Counted from the stretch's first letter, positions 1 to 7,342 are shown. The stretch is DNA of 16,963 nt from Gammaproteobacteria bacterium (GCA_009885665.1 VFKI01000033.1:1-16963); one strand, 5' to 3'. Notes: generated from the sequence alone by a model not told the origin. Made by a program: numbers and translations.

Positions 1-24
1 GAATAGTTACAAAAAATGTATCTA

Positions 25-166
25 CCGACATCCCGCACCTTCGTCTTTCTTGATAACTCCACGTTGAAAATGCGTTTTAAATGCGCATTTACGTGCGTGT
101 AAACAGCGCTTTAAAACGCATTTTCGCCTCGATTTATACAAAAAATACTTTGGTGCGGAATGTCGG
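25..166. repeat. Long imperfect palindrome, MITE-like intergenic repeat
   Basis: Two nested inverted repeats share one centre. The outer arms 25-39 and 152-166 match at 14 of 15 positions as reverse complements. The inner arms 67-81 and 110-124 are perfect 15-base reverse complements (AAAATGCGTTTTAAA and its complement), with a 28-base loop. The right half (106-166) recurs at 2368-2428 and the left end (25-56) resembles 5721-5752, so this is a dispersed family. No coding sequence is credible here. A transcript reading leftwards from nusA would form a strong hairpin. Confidence 0.7.
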
Positions 167-250
167 CTACTACAAAAGATAAGGTAGAAGAACAAAAGTA
201 CGCAGCACACTACATCGACGAGCGCTTTGCGCATTTTGCCACAAACGCAA

Positions 251-1792
251 CTACGCTTCATCAAACCAAGGTTTACGCGCCGTCATAATCAGCCGCGCGG
301 CTGTAGTATTGTCGATTTCACCCATATCCAACAAATCATCAACCGATTGCTCAGCTAAATCTTCGCGCGTGATCACACCATGACTCGCCAGCAAATATGC
401 CAGATGACGCTCCATACCTTCCATCGTCAATAAATCTTCTGCGGGCTCGATTTGTTCCAGCGCTTGCTCTTCCGCCAACGCCTTAGTCAGTAACGCACCT
501 TTAGCACGTTCGCGCAACGCCTCGACCAATTCTTCATCGAAGCCTTCAATCTCTAGCATTTCAGCCAATGGCACATAGGCAATTTCTTCTAACGTCGTAA
601 ACCCTTCTTCCGCCAAAATTGCCGCCACTTCTTCATCTACACCTAATTTATCCTGGAATAGTTTTTGTACACCTTCCGCTTCAGCCACTGATTTTTTCCG
701 CGCCAGATCTTCTGTCATGACATTCAAACGCCAGCCCGACAAATCGCTCGCTAAACGTACATTCTGACCGTTACGACCTATCGCCAGCGCTAATTGATCT
801 TCGCGTACCGCCACATCCATCGTGTGACTATCTTCATCTACGACGATAGAGGCGACTTCAGCCGGCGCCATGGCGCTGATCACTAATTGCGCTGGATTAT
901 CATTCCATAAAATGATGTCAACGCGCTCACCACCCAATTCGCCAGAGACCGCCTGCACACGCGAACCACGCATACCGACACATGCACCCACTGGATCGAT
1001 GCGACCATCATTGGTTTTAACCGCAATTTTGGCGCGCACACCCGGATCGCGGGCTGCTGCTTTAATTTCAATGACTTCTTCACTGATTTCTGGCACTTCG
1101 ACACGGAATAATTCAATCAACATTTCAGGTCGCGTACGACTGATATGCAGCTGTGGACCACGCGTTTCAGTGGAAATTTCATATAAATAAGCACGCAAGC
1201 GATCATTCATGCGTACGGCTTCGTGCGGCAACATTTCACTGCGCGACATCATCGCTTCAACATTATTACCCAAGTCCAGCACGATAAATTCACGCGTCAC
1301 TTTACGCACGACACCACTCACCAAGGTGCCAATACGATCGCGCCATGCAGCAGCCAATTGCGCGCGCTCGGCTTCTTGAACCTTTTGAATAATGACCTGG
1401 CGAGCCTTTTGTGCAGCGATGCGGCCAAACTCTACCGATTCCATCGCCTCAGTTAAAATATCACCCACGTTGGCATCCGCTTTACGTTCGCGCGCTTCAG
1501 TCAACGTTAAGCGTGCAACGCCTTCATCCGGCGCATTTGCTGGCAATTCACCTGTTTCTAAATCAGGTTCGAATATTTGACCTGGCTGAGGATCAGGAAT
1601 AACGCGCCACTTACGCAGCGTGTCATAATCACCGGTTTTACGGTTAATCGTCACTTTAACGTCTAGTTCTTGGCCTGCACGCTTGCGAGTTGCCATCTCG
1701 AGGGCTGCTTCAATTGCCGCAAAAATCACGTCATTGGCAACGCCTTTTTCATTTGAAACCGCTTCAACGACCAGTAAAATTTCTTTGTTCAT
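251..1792 (-). CDS. nusA: Transcription termination/antitermination factor NusA
   Basis: NusA binds RNA polymerase and nascent RNA and modulates pausing, Rho-independent termination and rRNA antitermination. The 513-residue product has the full family layout: an N-terminal polymerase-binding domain (about 1-130), an S1 domain (about 135-200, with GTLVSGVVRKVTREFIVLDL), two KH domains (about 200-345, containing VGMRGSRVQ and AIGRNGQNVRLAS), and two C-terminal acidic helix-hairpin-helix repeats (about 365-425 and 440-513). Two such C-terminal repeats are typical of gammaproteobacterial NusA. The ATG at 1792 begins MNKEILLVVEAVSNEK, the usual start. It lies 35 bases downstream of rimP on the same strand, so the two are probably cotranscribed. 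The next gene expected downstream, infB, is not in the window. Confidence 0.97.
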   Translation of the reverse strand: MNKEILLVVEAVSNEKGVANDVIFAAIEAALEMATRKRAGQELDVKVTINRKTGDYDTLRKWRVIPDPQPGQIFEPDLETGELPANAPDEGVARLTLTEARERKADANVGDILTEAMESVEFGRIAAQKARQVIIQKVQEAERAQLAAAWRDRIGTLVSGVVRKVTREFIVLDLGNNVEAMMSRSEMLPHEAVRMNDRLRAYLYEISTETRGPQLHISRTRPEMLIELFRVEVPEISEEVIEIKAAARDPGVRAKIAVKTNDGRIDPVGACVGMRGSRVQAVSGELGGERVDIILWNDNPAQLVISAMAPAEVASIVVDEDSHTMDVAVREDQLALAIGRNGQNVRLASDLSGWRLNVMTEDLARKKSVAEAEGVQKLFQDKLGVDEEVAAILAEEGFTTLEEIAYVPLAEMLEIEGFDEELVEALRERAKGALLTKALAEEQALEQIEPAEDLLTMEGMERHLAYLLASHGVITREDLAEQSVDDLLDMGEIDNTTAARLIMTARKPWFDEA

Positions 1793-1827
1793 GTCAACCC
1801 GCCCTACCGCTGCATAAAATAAATGAA

Positions 1828-2325
1828 TTAATGTGCGCCTGAAACCCCTTTACCTGCCCCAATCTTAATATCAGCAATAATGTGCCCCTTGCTGATCAGC
1901 GCAAATGGAATATGAATCACCTGCTCCGGTGTCGCATCCGGCAGCAGATGAATTATCTCCTCAACCACTGCGTCTATTCGCCCCAACCAACTGCTACGCC
2001 CTTCCACAGGTGAAGACACACGTAGCTTAACCTGACTCCCCACGAAACGCTGATAATGCGCCAACGTAAACAGAGGCCGGTTCAGTCCTGGTGACGAAAC
2101 TTCTAAAACATACTGTCCCGGCATGGGATCTTCCACATCTAGCATCGCACTTAGCTGACGACTGACCGCAGTACAATCCTCTAACGTCACACCAACCAGC
2201 GCGCGATCAATATAAATACGCAGCAAAGTCTGTCGCCCCTGACGCTGCATTTCGCAGCCCACAAATTCATACCCCATGGCGATGATAGTCGCGGCCAGCT
2301 GATCATTCAATACAGTTGCTGTCAT
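1828..2325 (-). CDS. rimP: Ribosome maturation factor RimP
   Basis: RimP is a cytoplasmic factor for 30S subunit maturation. The product is 165 residues, close to the usual 150-170. The N-terminal alpha/beta domain has the family's pattern: GYEFVGCEMQRQGRQTLLRIYID, shown here only in part, then TLEDCTAVSRQLSAMLDVED and the signature YVLEVSSPGLNRPL with the conserved SSPGLxRPL core. A C-terminal SH3-like domain follows (about 95-160). The ATG at 2325 is preceded by an AGG-containing purine-rich stretch. Its position between the initiator tRNA and nusA matches the metY-rimP-nusA arrangement known in Escherichia coli. Confidence 0.95.
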   Translation of the reverse strand: MTATVLNDQLAATIIAMGYEFVGCEMQRQGRQTLLRIYIDRALVGVTLEDCTAVSRQLSAMLDVEDPMPGQYVLEVSSPGLNRPLFTLAHYQRFVGSQVKLRVSSPVEGRSSWLGRIDAVVEEIIHLLPDATPEQVIHIPFALISKGHIIADIKIGAGKGVSGAH

Positions 2326-2367
2326 TATTCTTTACCTAACGTATAAAAAATGGGCGTACCCAACATC

Positions 2368-2428
2368 GCGCTTTAAAACGTATTTTTGCATCGACTTATG
2401 CAAAAAATATTTTGGCGCGCAATGCCGA
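2368..2428. repeat. Second copy (half element) of the 25-166 repeat family
   Basis: These bases align without gaps to 106-166 over about 60 positions. Both begin GCGCTTTAAAACG and both contain CAAAAAATA followed by TTTGG, GCG and AATG; most differences are single transitions. Only the right half of the palindrome is evident here. It sits in the leader region upstream of rimP. Confidence 0.65.
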
Positions 2429-2444
2429 ATATAGCCCATTTAGT

Positions 2445-2526
2445 CTAGTGCTCTGTCAATCTTTAATCTTAGGGTGTGATCACCATCTTGCGCCAACCCT
2501 AAGATTAAAGATTGACAGAGCACTAG
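2445..2526. repeat. Perfect 31-bp inverted repeat, MITE-like element
   Basis: The arms 2445-2475 and 2496-2526 are exact reverse complements of each other, separated by a 20-base loop (2476-2495). The outermost bases are CTAG on both sides, which could be the terminus or a 4-bp target duplication. IS5-group elements are known to duplicate YTAR-type 4-bp sites, so this could be a small non-autonomous element. No transposase is present. It separates the tRNA terminator from rimP and would form a 31-bp hairpin in RNA. Confidence 0.7.
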
Positions 2527-2535
2527 CCAGAAAAC

Positions 2536-2559
2536 AAAAAACCCCAGCTGGGGTTTTTT
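2536..2559 (-). terminator. Rho-independent terminator after tRNA-fMet (bidirectional)
   Basis: A self-complementary CCCC-AGCT-GGGG core (2542-2553) is flanked by six A on one side and six T on the other. On the minus strand it follows the tRNA 3' end by about 15 bases, so it would end the tRNA transcript or attenuate read-through into rimP. The symmetry would let it work in both directions. Confidence 0.8.
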
Positions 2560-2573
2560 GTCTTTGTCCAAAT

Positions 2574-2650
<77 letters not shown>

Positions 2651-2661
2651 ATCGAGGCGAC

Positions 2662-2690
2662 ATAATATCGCATTAAAGCCAAGACCGCAA
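2662..2690 (-). promoter_or_regulatory. Sigma70-type promoter for tRNA-fMet
   Basis: Reading the minus strand, TTGCGG (2685-2690) and TATTAT (2662-2667) are spaced by exactly 17 bases. The -10 box ends 11 bases before the tRNA 5' end at 2650, so the start point would fall in a GC-containing stretch just before the mature tRNA. Confidence 0.65.
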
Positions 2691-2705
2691 TACGCAATAG
2701 GATAA

Positions 2706-2731
2706 ATAAAAACCCGCCGGTTACGCAGCGG
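2706..2731 (-). terminator. Rho-independent terminator downstream of the DsbA-like gene
   Basis: On the minus strand a CCGCTG / CGGCGG stem (six pairs, one a wobble) with a CGTAAC loop is followed by a T-rich run (GTTTTTATTTAT). It lies about 33 bases after the stop codon of the DsbA-like gene and before the tRNA promoter, and so ends the cca-dsbA transcript. Confidence 0.7.
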
Positions 2732-2763
2732 ATTCGAATTATGCAAAGGCGTCTACAAATATA

Positions 2764-3555
2764 CTATGCGCCAAGCTTAACCAATCTTTGTCCCAAGGTC
2801 GCTTCATCTTCTTCACCTGGCACAAACACGGGACCCACAGCTGCATTGTTCTTAACAGTCGACTTGGCGACAAACAACGCCGGCGTACCCCACAAACCCA
2901 AGGTCTGCGCTAACTGATAATCCGCCTTAATTTGCTTATCAATCGCGGGCGACTTAGCATCCGCCTTTAATTTATCCACGTTTAAACCGACACTCGCCGC
3001 AATTTTGTAAATGCCCTCTTCCGTTAACTGCCCCTTACCCGCCGCATCCATCAACGCACTGTGTAATGCTTGATATTTGCCTTGCAAGCCAGCAGCCAAC
3101 GCAACACGCGAAGCTTCTTCTGACACCGGCCCACGGATAGGGAATTCCTTGTAAACCACGCGCAAATCAGGATATTTTTTCATTAATGCATCGATGGTTG
3201 GATGCATTGCAATGCAATGGCTACATTGATAGTCGAAGAATTCGACTAACGTCACCTTGCCTTTCGGGTTACCGACGACTGGATCGCTCGCGTCATTGAA
3301 AATTGCTTCGGCATTTTGACGTGACGCCAACTCGACTTTCTTAATCGCTTTATCCATTTGTTCCGCTTGCTGTTTTGCCTGATACGTCATCAGCGAATCC
3401 ATCATCACTTGTGGATTCTTGACTAAGTAATCATGCACCACGCCTTCCACTTGTTGCTTTTGCGCTGTATCCAACTGAGCAGCATATGCGCCACTTGCAG
3501 AAATCAGACTGCCCGCTACCATCAAACCCATCAACACGACGTTATTCAATTTCAC
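2764..3555 (-). CDS. DsbA-family periplasmic thioredoxin-fold protein (Com1-like)
   Basis: This is a secreted thiol oxidoreductase or disulfide isomerase of the DsbA superfamily. The 263-residue product starts with a signal peptide (hydrophobic residues about 5-20, likely cleavage AYA-AQ near residue 25). An alpha-helical, charged N-terminal extension (about 30-85) precedes the thioredoxin fold, as in dimerising DsbA/DsbC-like and Coxiella Com1-type proteins. The active site is C111-S-H-C114 in VEFFDYQCSHC, and the cis-proline loop is GLWGTP with P225. The start is GTG at 3555, supported by AAGGAG about 7 bases upstream. It follows cca by 48 bases on the same strand, so they may be cotranscribed. 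Substrates cannot be inferred, and no DsbB-like partner is in the window. Confidence 0.92.
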   Translation of the reverse strand: MKLNNVVLMGLMVAGSLISASGAYAAQLDTAQKQQVEGVVHDYLVKNPQVMMDSLMTYQAKQQAEQMDKAIKKVELASRQNAEAIFNDASDPVVGNPKGKVTLVEFFDYQCSHCIAMHPTIDALMKKYPDLRVVYKEFPIRGPVSEEASRVALAAGLQGKYQALHSALMDAAGKGQLTEEGIYKIAASVGLNVDKLKADAKSPAIDKQIKADYQLAQTLGLWGTPALFVAKSTVKNNAAVGPVFVPGEEDEATLGQRLVKLGA

Positions 3556-3603
3556 GCGACTCTCCTTAAAGGAAGCTCAAATAAAGTGCCACACTATCAT
3601 ATG

Positions 3604-4698
3604 TTAATCCATTAGAAAACCAGCAATTCTCTCAAGTCGCGCAGCGCGTATTTGCGCGGCAATTGCTTGACCACTATAGTGTTGCGCAATCGCCGCCGCA
3701 TCAACAGTGTGCGCCGCGCGCACACACCCTCGCAAATGCGCTGCGATAGGCGCCGCCTCCCCCGCAACACACGCGCCACAGGCAAGCAACCATTGCTCAA
3801 AACGTTGCGGCCGGCGAAAAACATCTAGCGCTTGCAATAACGCCAGCATCGCTGCTGCCGATAAAGTCAGCGCATGTTGATACGCATTTAAATGCCGCGC
3901 CACCAAGCGCGCCAAATCACGATAGGCCGTGGGAATACGATAACGTTGACACAACGCAGCCAACTCCACGTCATTCAATAAATGTAATAAAGCAGCAAAA
4001 CGAATCAGCGGCTCGCCCGACTGGCTGACGGCCGCCTGTAAGGCAGCAATAGACTCCGCCTGCATGATCTTGAGCGGAAACAACACGGGCAAAGCACCAC
4101 ACGCCGCCAACACAAAGAAAAATTCCGTCGGATGCGCCTCAGCCAACGCACGCTCCAATTCCTTCCACACGCGCTCCGCCACCAGCGCAGCCACTTCGCC
4201 TATCTCAACCATATGGCGCATCAATTGCTGCGTTGCCGGCGCTACTTTGAAACCCAAATAAGCAAATCGCGCAGCAAACCGACCAACACGCAAAATACGC
4301 ACCGGATCCTCTGCAAACGCTGCTGACACATGGCGTAAAAGACGATTCTCTAAATCGATCGCACCGCCAAATGGATCAATCAATTGACCGTCAGCCGTTT
4401 CCGCCATGGCATTAATGGTCAGATCACGACGCATTAAGTCTTCTTCAAGCGTCACCGTTGGCGCTGCATCAAAGCTAAACCCGCTGTAGCCCGGCGCAAT
4501 CTTACGCTCTAGCCGCGCCAAGGCATATTCTTCTTTGGTTTGCGGATGTAAAAATACGGGAAAATCGCGTCCAACCGGCTGATAACCCATACGTAATAAT
4601 GTCTCGGCACGCGCGCCCACCACCACCCAGTCACGCTCTTTGACCGGGAGATTCAGCAATTTATCGCGCACTGCGCCACCCACAAGATAGATTTGCAT
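3604..4698 (-). CDS. cca: CCA-adding tRNA nucleotidyltransferase, HD motif missing
   Basis: The enzyme builds or repairs the CCA end of tRNAs. The product is 364 residues, against about 410 for Escherichia coli Cca. The N-terminal polymerase core is close to E. coli: YLVGGAVRD (residues 4-12), VKERDWVVVG, GRDFPVFLHPQTKEEYALAR, the RRDLTINAMA motif, IDPFGG, and EDPVRILRVGRFAARFA. In the E. coli protein the two catalytic carboxylates are D21 and D23; here they are E21 and D23. The C-terminal HD phosphohydrolase region is shortened: the expected LCHDLGKG stretch reads LLHLLND and about 45 residues with the metal ligands are absent, so the accessory phosphatase activity is probably lost. Downstream sequence (YRIPTAYRDLARLV, RRPQRFEQWLLAC) is recognisable. 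A candidate promoter lies just upstream. Confidence 0.94.
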   Translation of the reverse strand: MQIYLVGGAVRDKLLNLPVKERDWVVVGARAETLLRMGYQPVGRDFPVFLHPQTKEEYALARLERKIAPGYSGFSFDAAPTVTLEEDLMRRDLTINAMAETADGQLIDPFGGAIDLENRLLRHVSAAFAEDPVRILRVGRFAARFAYLGFKVAPATQQLMRHMVEIGEVAALVAERVWKELERALAEAHPTEFFFVLAACGALPVLFPLKIMQAESIAALQAAVSQSGEPLIRFAALLHLLNDVELAALCQRYRIPTAYRDLARLVARHLNAYQHALTLSAAAMLALLQALDVFRRPQRFEQWLLACGACVAGEAAPIAAHLRGCVRAAHTVDAAAIAQHYSGQAIAAQIRAARLERIAGFLMD

Positions 4699-4714
4699 TG
4701 TTTATCCAAGCGTA

Positions 4715-4743
4715 TTGATAACTATGATTAGCATCTATTACAA
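4715..4743 (-). promoter_or_regulatory. Candidate promoter for cca
   Basis: On the minus strand TTGTAA (4738-4743) and TATCAA (4715-4720) are 17 bases apart, each matching consensus at 4 of 6 positions, and the -10 box ends 17 bases before the cca start. The 117-bp gap separates divergent cca and rsgA, so promoters in both directions are expected; no convincing one is visible for rsgA. Confidence 0.4.
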
Positions 4744-4815
4744 AAGATAGGGCAGATACCTTATTGAGGCAACCGATGATATCATATCGAGCTTTAGCGA
4801 TGGGCGTGCATCAAT

Positions 4816-5712
4816 ATGACGGAATTAAGCGGCTTACTGGTCACCGTTGCCGGTGCAACAGCTGAAATTGAAGATAGCACCGGCCAGCGAATCGCGTGTC
4901 ATGTGCGGAAAAATGCCGACACTGTCATTACGGGCGATCATGTCTATTGGCAATTACAATCTGATGGCAGCGGCGTCATCACCGGCCACGCGCCACGCAA
5001 ATCGTTACTCTACCGCCTCGAAAACGCCCATAAACGCAAACTGATTGCCGCCAATATCGATTGTTTATTAATAGTCACTGCGCCGCCGCCGATCCTGTCA
5101 GAAAACAACCTGGACTGCTATTTAATTGCCGCCGAAATATTAAAATTAACGCCACTCATTATTTTTAATAAAACCGATTTACTCGACACTGGGCAGTGCG
5201 ACACCCTTCATGCGCGCCTCAATGTCTATCGGCGTATTGGGTATGACATACTATTTACCAGCATTTATCAACCAGAAACATTAATGGCGCTCGCTACGCA
5301 AATTAACCACCGCGCTGTCGCATTAACGGGGCCTTCGGGTGTCGGCAAATCTTCATTGGTTGCCGCGCTCACCGGTGAAGCGCGAGTACGCACCGGCGCA
5401 GTATCGGATCATAGCGGTCTCGGCCGCCATACGACCACCACCACGCGCCTCTATCATTTACCGAATGGCGGCAGCCTCATCGACTCGCCTGGCGTACGCG
5501 AATTTGGTTTATGGCAATTGACACGGCAAGAACTGCTGCAAGGCTTTGTTGAATTCAAGCCTTTTATTGGCGAATGTAAGTTTAGAAATTGCGTGCACAT
5601 GCACGAACCCGCTTGCGCAATCCAGGCCGCTGTGGCGGCAGGAAAAATTGCGCCGAACAGATTTGCCCATTATCAACAGATGTATCAAACGTTAATTCAT
5701 GAAAAAACGTAA
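4816..5712 (+). CDS. rsgA: Small ribosomal subunit biogenesis GTPase RsgA
   Basis: RsgA is a circularly permuted GTPase that acts late in 30S assembly. The 298-residue product has an N-terminal OB fold (about 1-80), then the permuted G motifs in order: NKTD (118-121, G4), TSI (G5), the P-loop GPSGVGKSS (172-180, G1), GLGRHTTTTTR (G2) and DSPG (G3). A C-terminal zinc-binding knuckle has C254, C259, H261 and C267 in the usual C-x4-C-x-H-x5-C spacing. It is somewhat shorter at the N terminus than E. coli RsgA (about 350 residues), which carries an extra basic extension. The Shine-Dalgarno sequence before the ATG at 4816 is weak. Confidence 0.95.
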   Translation: MTELSGLLVTVAGATAEIEDSTGQRIACHVRKNADTVITGDHVYWQLQSDGSGVITGHAPRKSLLYRLENAHKRKLIAANIDCLLIVTAPPPILSENNLDCYLIAAEILKLTPLIIFNKTDLLDTGQCDTLHARLNVYRRIGYDILFTSIYQPETLMALATQINHRAVALTGPSGVGKSSLVAALTGEARVRTGAVSDHSGLGRHTTTTTRLYHLPNGGSLIDSPGVREFGLWQLTRQELLQGFVEFKPFIGECKFRNCVHMHEPACAIQAAVAAGKIAPNRFAHYQQMYQTLIHEKT

Positions 5713-5720
5713 CTATAGAT

Positions 5721-5752
5721 CCGACATTCGCACCTTTGTCTTTTTCGATAAC
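5721..5752. repeat. Short copy related to the left arm of the 25-166 repeat
   Basis: CCGACATTCGCACCTTTG and the following GTCTTTTTCGATAAC closely match positions 25-56. It begins 8 bases after the rsgA stop codon, so it forms the start of the rsgA 3' untranslated region. Confidence 0.5.
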
Positions 5753-5759
5753 GCTTCGT

Positions 5760-5779
5760 TAAGGCTCTGCGCATAAATA
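5760..5779 (+). repeat. 20-base direct repeat, copy 1
   Basis: The 20 bases taaggctctgcgcataaata occur here and again, identically and in the same orientation, at 16882-16901. Both copies are intergenic. The first directly continues the 5721-5752 repeat fragment, so it may be part of a larger decayed element. Confidence 0.7.
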
Positions 5780-5839
5780 TAGTTAGCAATCTACGTAATG
5801 ACATCGATGAGCGGATAAAACGCATCGAAGCGCAATGCC

Positions 5840-5868
5840 TTGCAATAATCAGTTTTAATCACTATGAT
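5840..5868 (+). promoter_or_regulatory. Promoter of the toxin-antitoxin pair
   Basis: TTGCAA (5840-5845) and TATGAT (5863-5868) are separated by 17 bases, which is a good sigma70 match. Just downstream, GTATA (5870-5874) and TATAC (5889-5893 region) form short inverted arms that could be part of an autoregulatory operator for the ribbon-helix-helix protein; that last point is weak. A GAGGAA Shine-Dalgarno stretch at 5894-5899 precedes the ATG at 5906. Confidence 0.5.
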
Positions 5869-5905
5869 TGTATATGATTTAACGTAATTATACGAGGAAA
5901 ATTTT

Positions 5906-6190
5906 ATGGCAAACCCTCATGCGGCAACAAAAGTCCTCACCGCCCATGTGCCTGTTTCTTTGGTAAAAAAAGTAGACCAAATGGCAGAACGGCTAGAACG
6001 CCCCCGCGGCTGGATCATCAAGCAAGCGCTGACAGCTTGGGTAACACTAGAAGAAGAGCGGCACCAACTCACACTGGAAGCGCTCGCAGATGTAGATGCC
6101 GGACATACCATCGATCATCAGGCAGTACTGGCTTGGGCCGAAAGCCTGAGCAAGAAACAGCGTCTTCCTGTGCCCAAGGAGAACAAATGA
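5906..6190 (+). CDS. Ribbon-helix-helix antitoxin (CopG/ParD-like)
   Basis: This is the likely antitoxin and autorepressor of a type II toxin-antitoxin pair. The 94-residue product starts with a short strand (VLTAHVPVSLVKKV, about 10-23), followed by helix-turn-helix-like segments MAERLERPRGWIIKQALTAW (about 27-46). This is the RHH fold, in which the strand contacts DNA as a dimer. The C-terminal half is acidic and probably flexible, as expected for a toxin-binding tail. The stop codon overlaps the next start as ATGA (6187-6190), so translation of the two is coupled. The gene sits between rsgA and gloB with its own promoter, as expected for a mobile cassette. Confidence 0.88.
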   Translation: MANPHAATKVLTAHVPVSLVKKVDQMAERLERPRGWIIKQALTAWVTLEEERHQLTLEALADVDAGHTIDHQAVLAWAESLSKKQRLPVPKENK

Positions 6191-6462
6191 AGCTGCTATG
6201 GACATCGCACGCGGTATCCGATTTGGATCGACTATATGATTTTCTAGCGCCTACCAATAAGCAAGCGGCTGCCCGAGTCATACAATCACTTAGCCATGCA
6301 CCCAGCAAGCTCGTTAAACACCCCCGCATAGGCCAACAATTAGAAGCTTTTTTGCCCCGCGATGTGCGACGCCTATTGATTGGGCATTATGAATTACGCT
6401 ATGAAATTCAAGGCGCGTGCATTTATTTGTTGCGCTTATGGCACACGAGAGAAGATCGATAA
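6187..6462 (+). CDS. ParE/RelE-superfamily toxin
   Basis: The 91-residue product begins MKLLWTSHAVSDLDRLYDFL and contains helix pair, SLSHAPSKLVKHPRIGQQLE, VRRLLIGHYELRYEI and IYLLRLWHTREDR. This is the order of conserved blocks in ParE-type toxins (R-x-L-x2-G-x-Y-x-x-R-Y followed by I-x-x-x-R-x-x-H-x-R-x-x-R). The start at 6187 is chosen over an upstream in-frame ATG at 6037 because it gives the family length, overlaps the antitoxin stop by four bases, and has AAGGAG at 6177-6182. ParE toxins poison DNA gyrase and RelE toxins cleave mRNA on the ribosome; the sequence favours ParE but the target is inference. Confidence 0.88.
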   Translation: MKLLWTSHAVSDLDRLYDFLAPTNKQAAARVIQSLSHAPSKLVKHPRIGQQLEAFLPRDVRRLLIGHYELRYEIQGACIYLLRLWHTREDR

Positions 6463-6478
6463 CCCGACTAACAATAAA

Positions 6479-7255
6479 TCAAAACGCATCTTTCCAGCGC
6501 CGTAACGCACTAAAAACATCTAATGCACTCTGACAGCGCATGGAAAAATGTTTTTCGACACGCGCGCGAATTGTCATTACGTCACAACGCAAAAACGGAT
6601 TGGTTGCTTTTTCAATCGCAAGCGTAGAAGGTAATGTCGGTTGATTTTTTTGGCGAAGCTGCACGACGCGCTGTTGTAAGGCAATAATTACTTGATTATC
6701 AGGCTCAACTAAACGGGCAAATTGTACGTTTTTTTCGGTATATTCATGGCCACAATATATTTCTGTGCTATCAGGCAGTGCGGCAATCTTTTGTAATGCC
6801 GTATACATTTGCGCCATCGTGCCTTCAAATACACGGCCACACCCCGCCGCAAACAACGTATCGCCACAAAATAACTTACCCGCACCATAATACGCTATAT
6901 GCCCCAAGGTATGCCCCGCAATCGCCATCACAGCAAAGCAACCCACATCACTCGCAATATTTTCGCCATCCCCTACGCGTTTATCCACTATGGCTATTTT
7001 AGCCGCATCCTCGATTGGCGCATAAACAAGACAATGCGGATATTTTTCTTTTAATACCGCTACGCCGCCAACATGATCATGATGATGATGCGTCAACAAA
7101 ATTGCTGTGGGCGACAAGGATAATTGCTGCAACACATCAAGCACCGGTGCCGCATCGCCCGGGTCGACCAACACACACTGCGCGGCAACAGATGAACGCA
7201 ATAACCAAATATAGTTATCTTTAAAAGCAACGATCGGCAACACGAATGAACCCAT
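6479..7255 (-). CDS. gloB: Hydroxyacylglutathione hydrolase (glyoxalase II)
   Basis: GloB hydrolyses S-lactoylglutathione to D-lactate and glutathione in methylglyoxal detoxification. The 258-residue product is a metallo-beta-lactamase-fold enzyme with the binuclear metal site visible: T55-H56-x-H58-x-D60-H61 in LTHHHHDHVGG, H115 in GHTLGH, D132 in FCGDTLF, and H170 in YCGHEYT. The C-terminal glutathione-binding part is present (KATNPFLRCD). The ATG at 7255 (MGSFVLPIVAFKDNYIWLL) matches the family N terminus. An in-frame ATG at 7414 would add 53 residues encoded mostly by a dispersed repeat and a palindrome, and is rejected. Confidence 0.95.
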   Translation of the reverse strand: MGSFVLPIVAFKDNYIWLLRSSVAAQCVLVDPGDAAPVLDVLQQLSLSPTAILLTHHHHDHVGGVAVLKEKYPHCLVYAPIEDAAKIAIVDKRVGDGENIASDVGCFAVMAIAGHTLGHIAYYGAGKLFCGDTLFAAGCGRVFEGTMAQMYTALQKIAALPDSTEIYCGHEYTEKNVQFARLVEPDNQVIIALQQRVVQLRQKNQPTLPSTLAIEKATNPFLRCDVMTIRARVEKHFSMRCQSALDVFSALRRWKDAF

Positions 7256-7268
7256 TATAAAACACCAC

Positions 7269-7341
7269 GGTAACCATTCAGCAAAATCTTCGAAAAACAC
7301 CAGCGAGGCCAGGTGCAACCTGACTTTACGCGATGGGGGAT
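7269..7341. repeat. 73-bp dispersed repeat, copy A
   Basis: These 73 bases align without gaps to 11437-11509 with about eight mismatches. The shared ends are GGTAACCATTCAGC and ACTTTACGCGATGGG. The terminal 18 bases gactttacgcgatggggg (7322-7339) recur exactly at 8073-8090. Read on the minus strand, both long copies are open and give similar peptides around PSRKV and EWLP, but they sit in unrelated contexts. Copy A lies in the leader of gloB. Confidence 0.8.
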
Positions 7342-7342
7342 T

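Noticed and set aside
22..264. An 80-codon open frame on the minus strand after nusA.
   Set aside because: It lies across the long palindrome, overlaps the nusA end, has no Shine-Dalgarno sequence and reads as cysteine-rich non-family sequence.
5701..5905. A possible CRISPR or tandem array in the rsgA-antitoxin gap.
   Set aside because: The repeats are not regularly spaced or identical within the gap; no repeat-spacer pattern is present anywhere in the window.
6037..6186. A longer ParE-like toxin starting inside the antitoxin gene.
   Set aside because: The extra residues overlap the antitoxin in another frame and do not fit the family; 6187 has a Shine-Dalgarno and an ATGA overlap.
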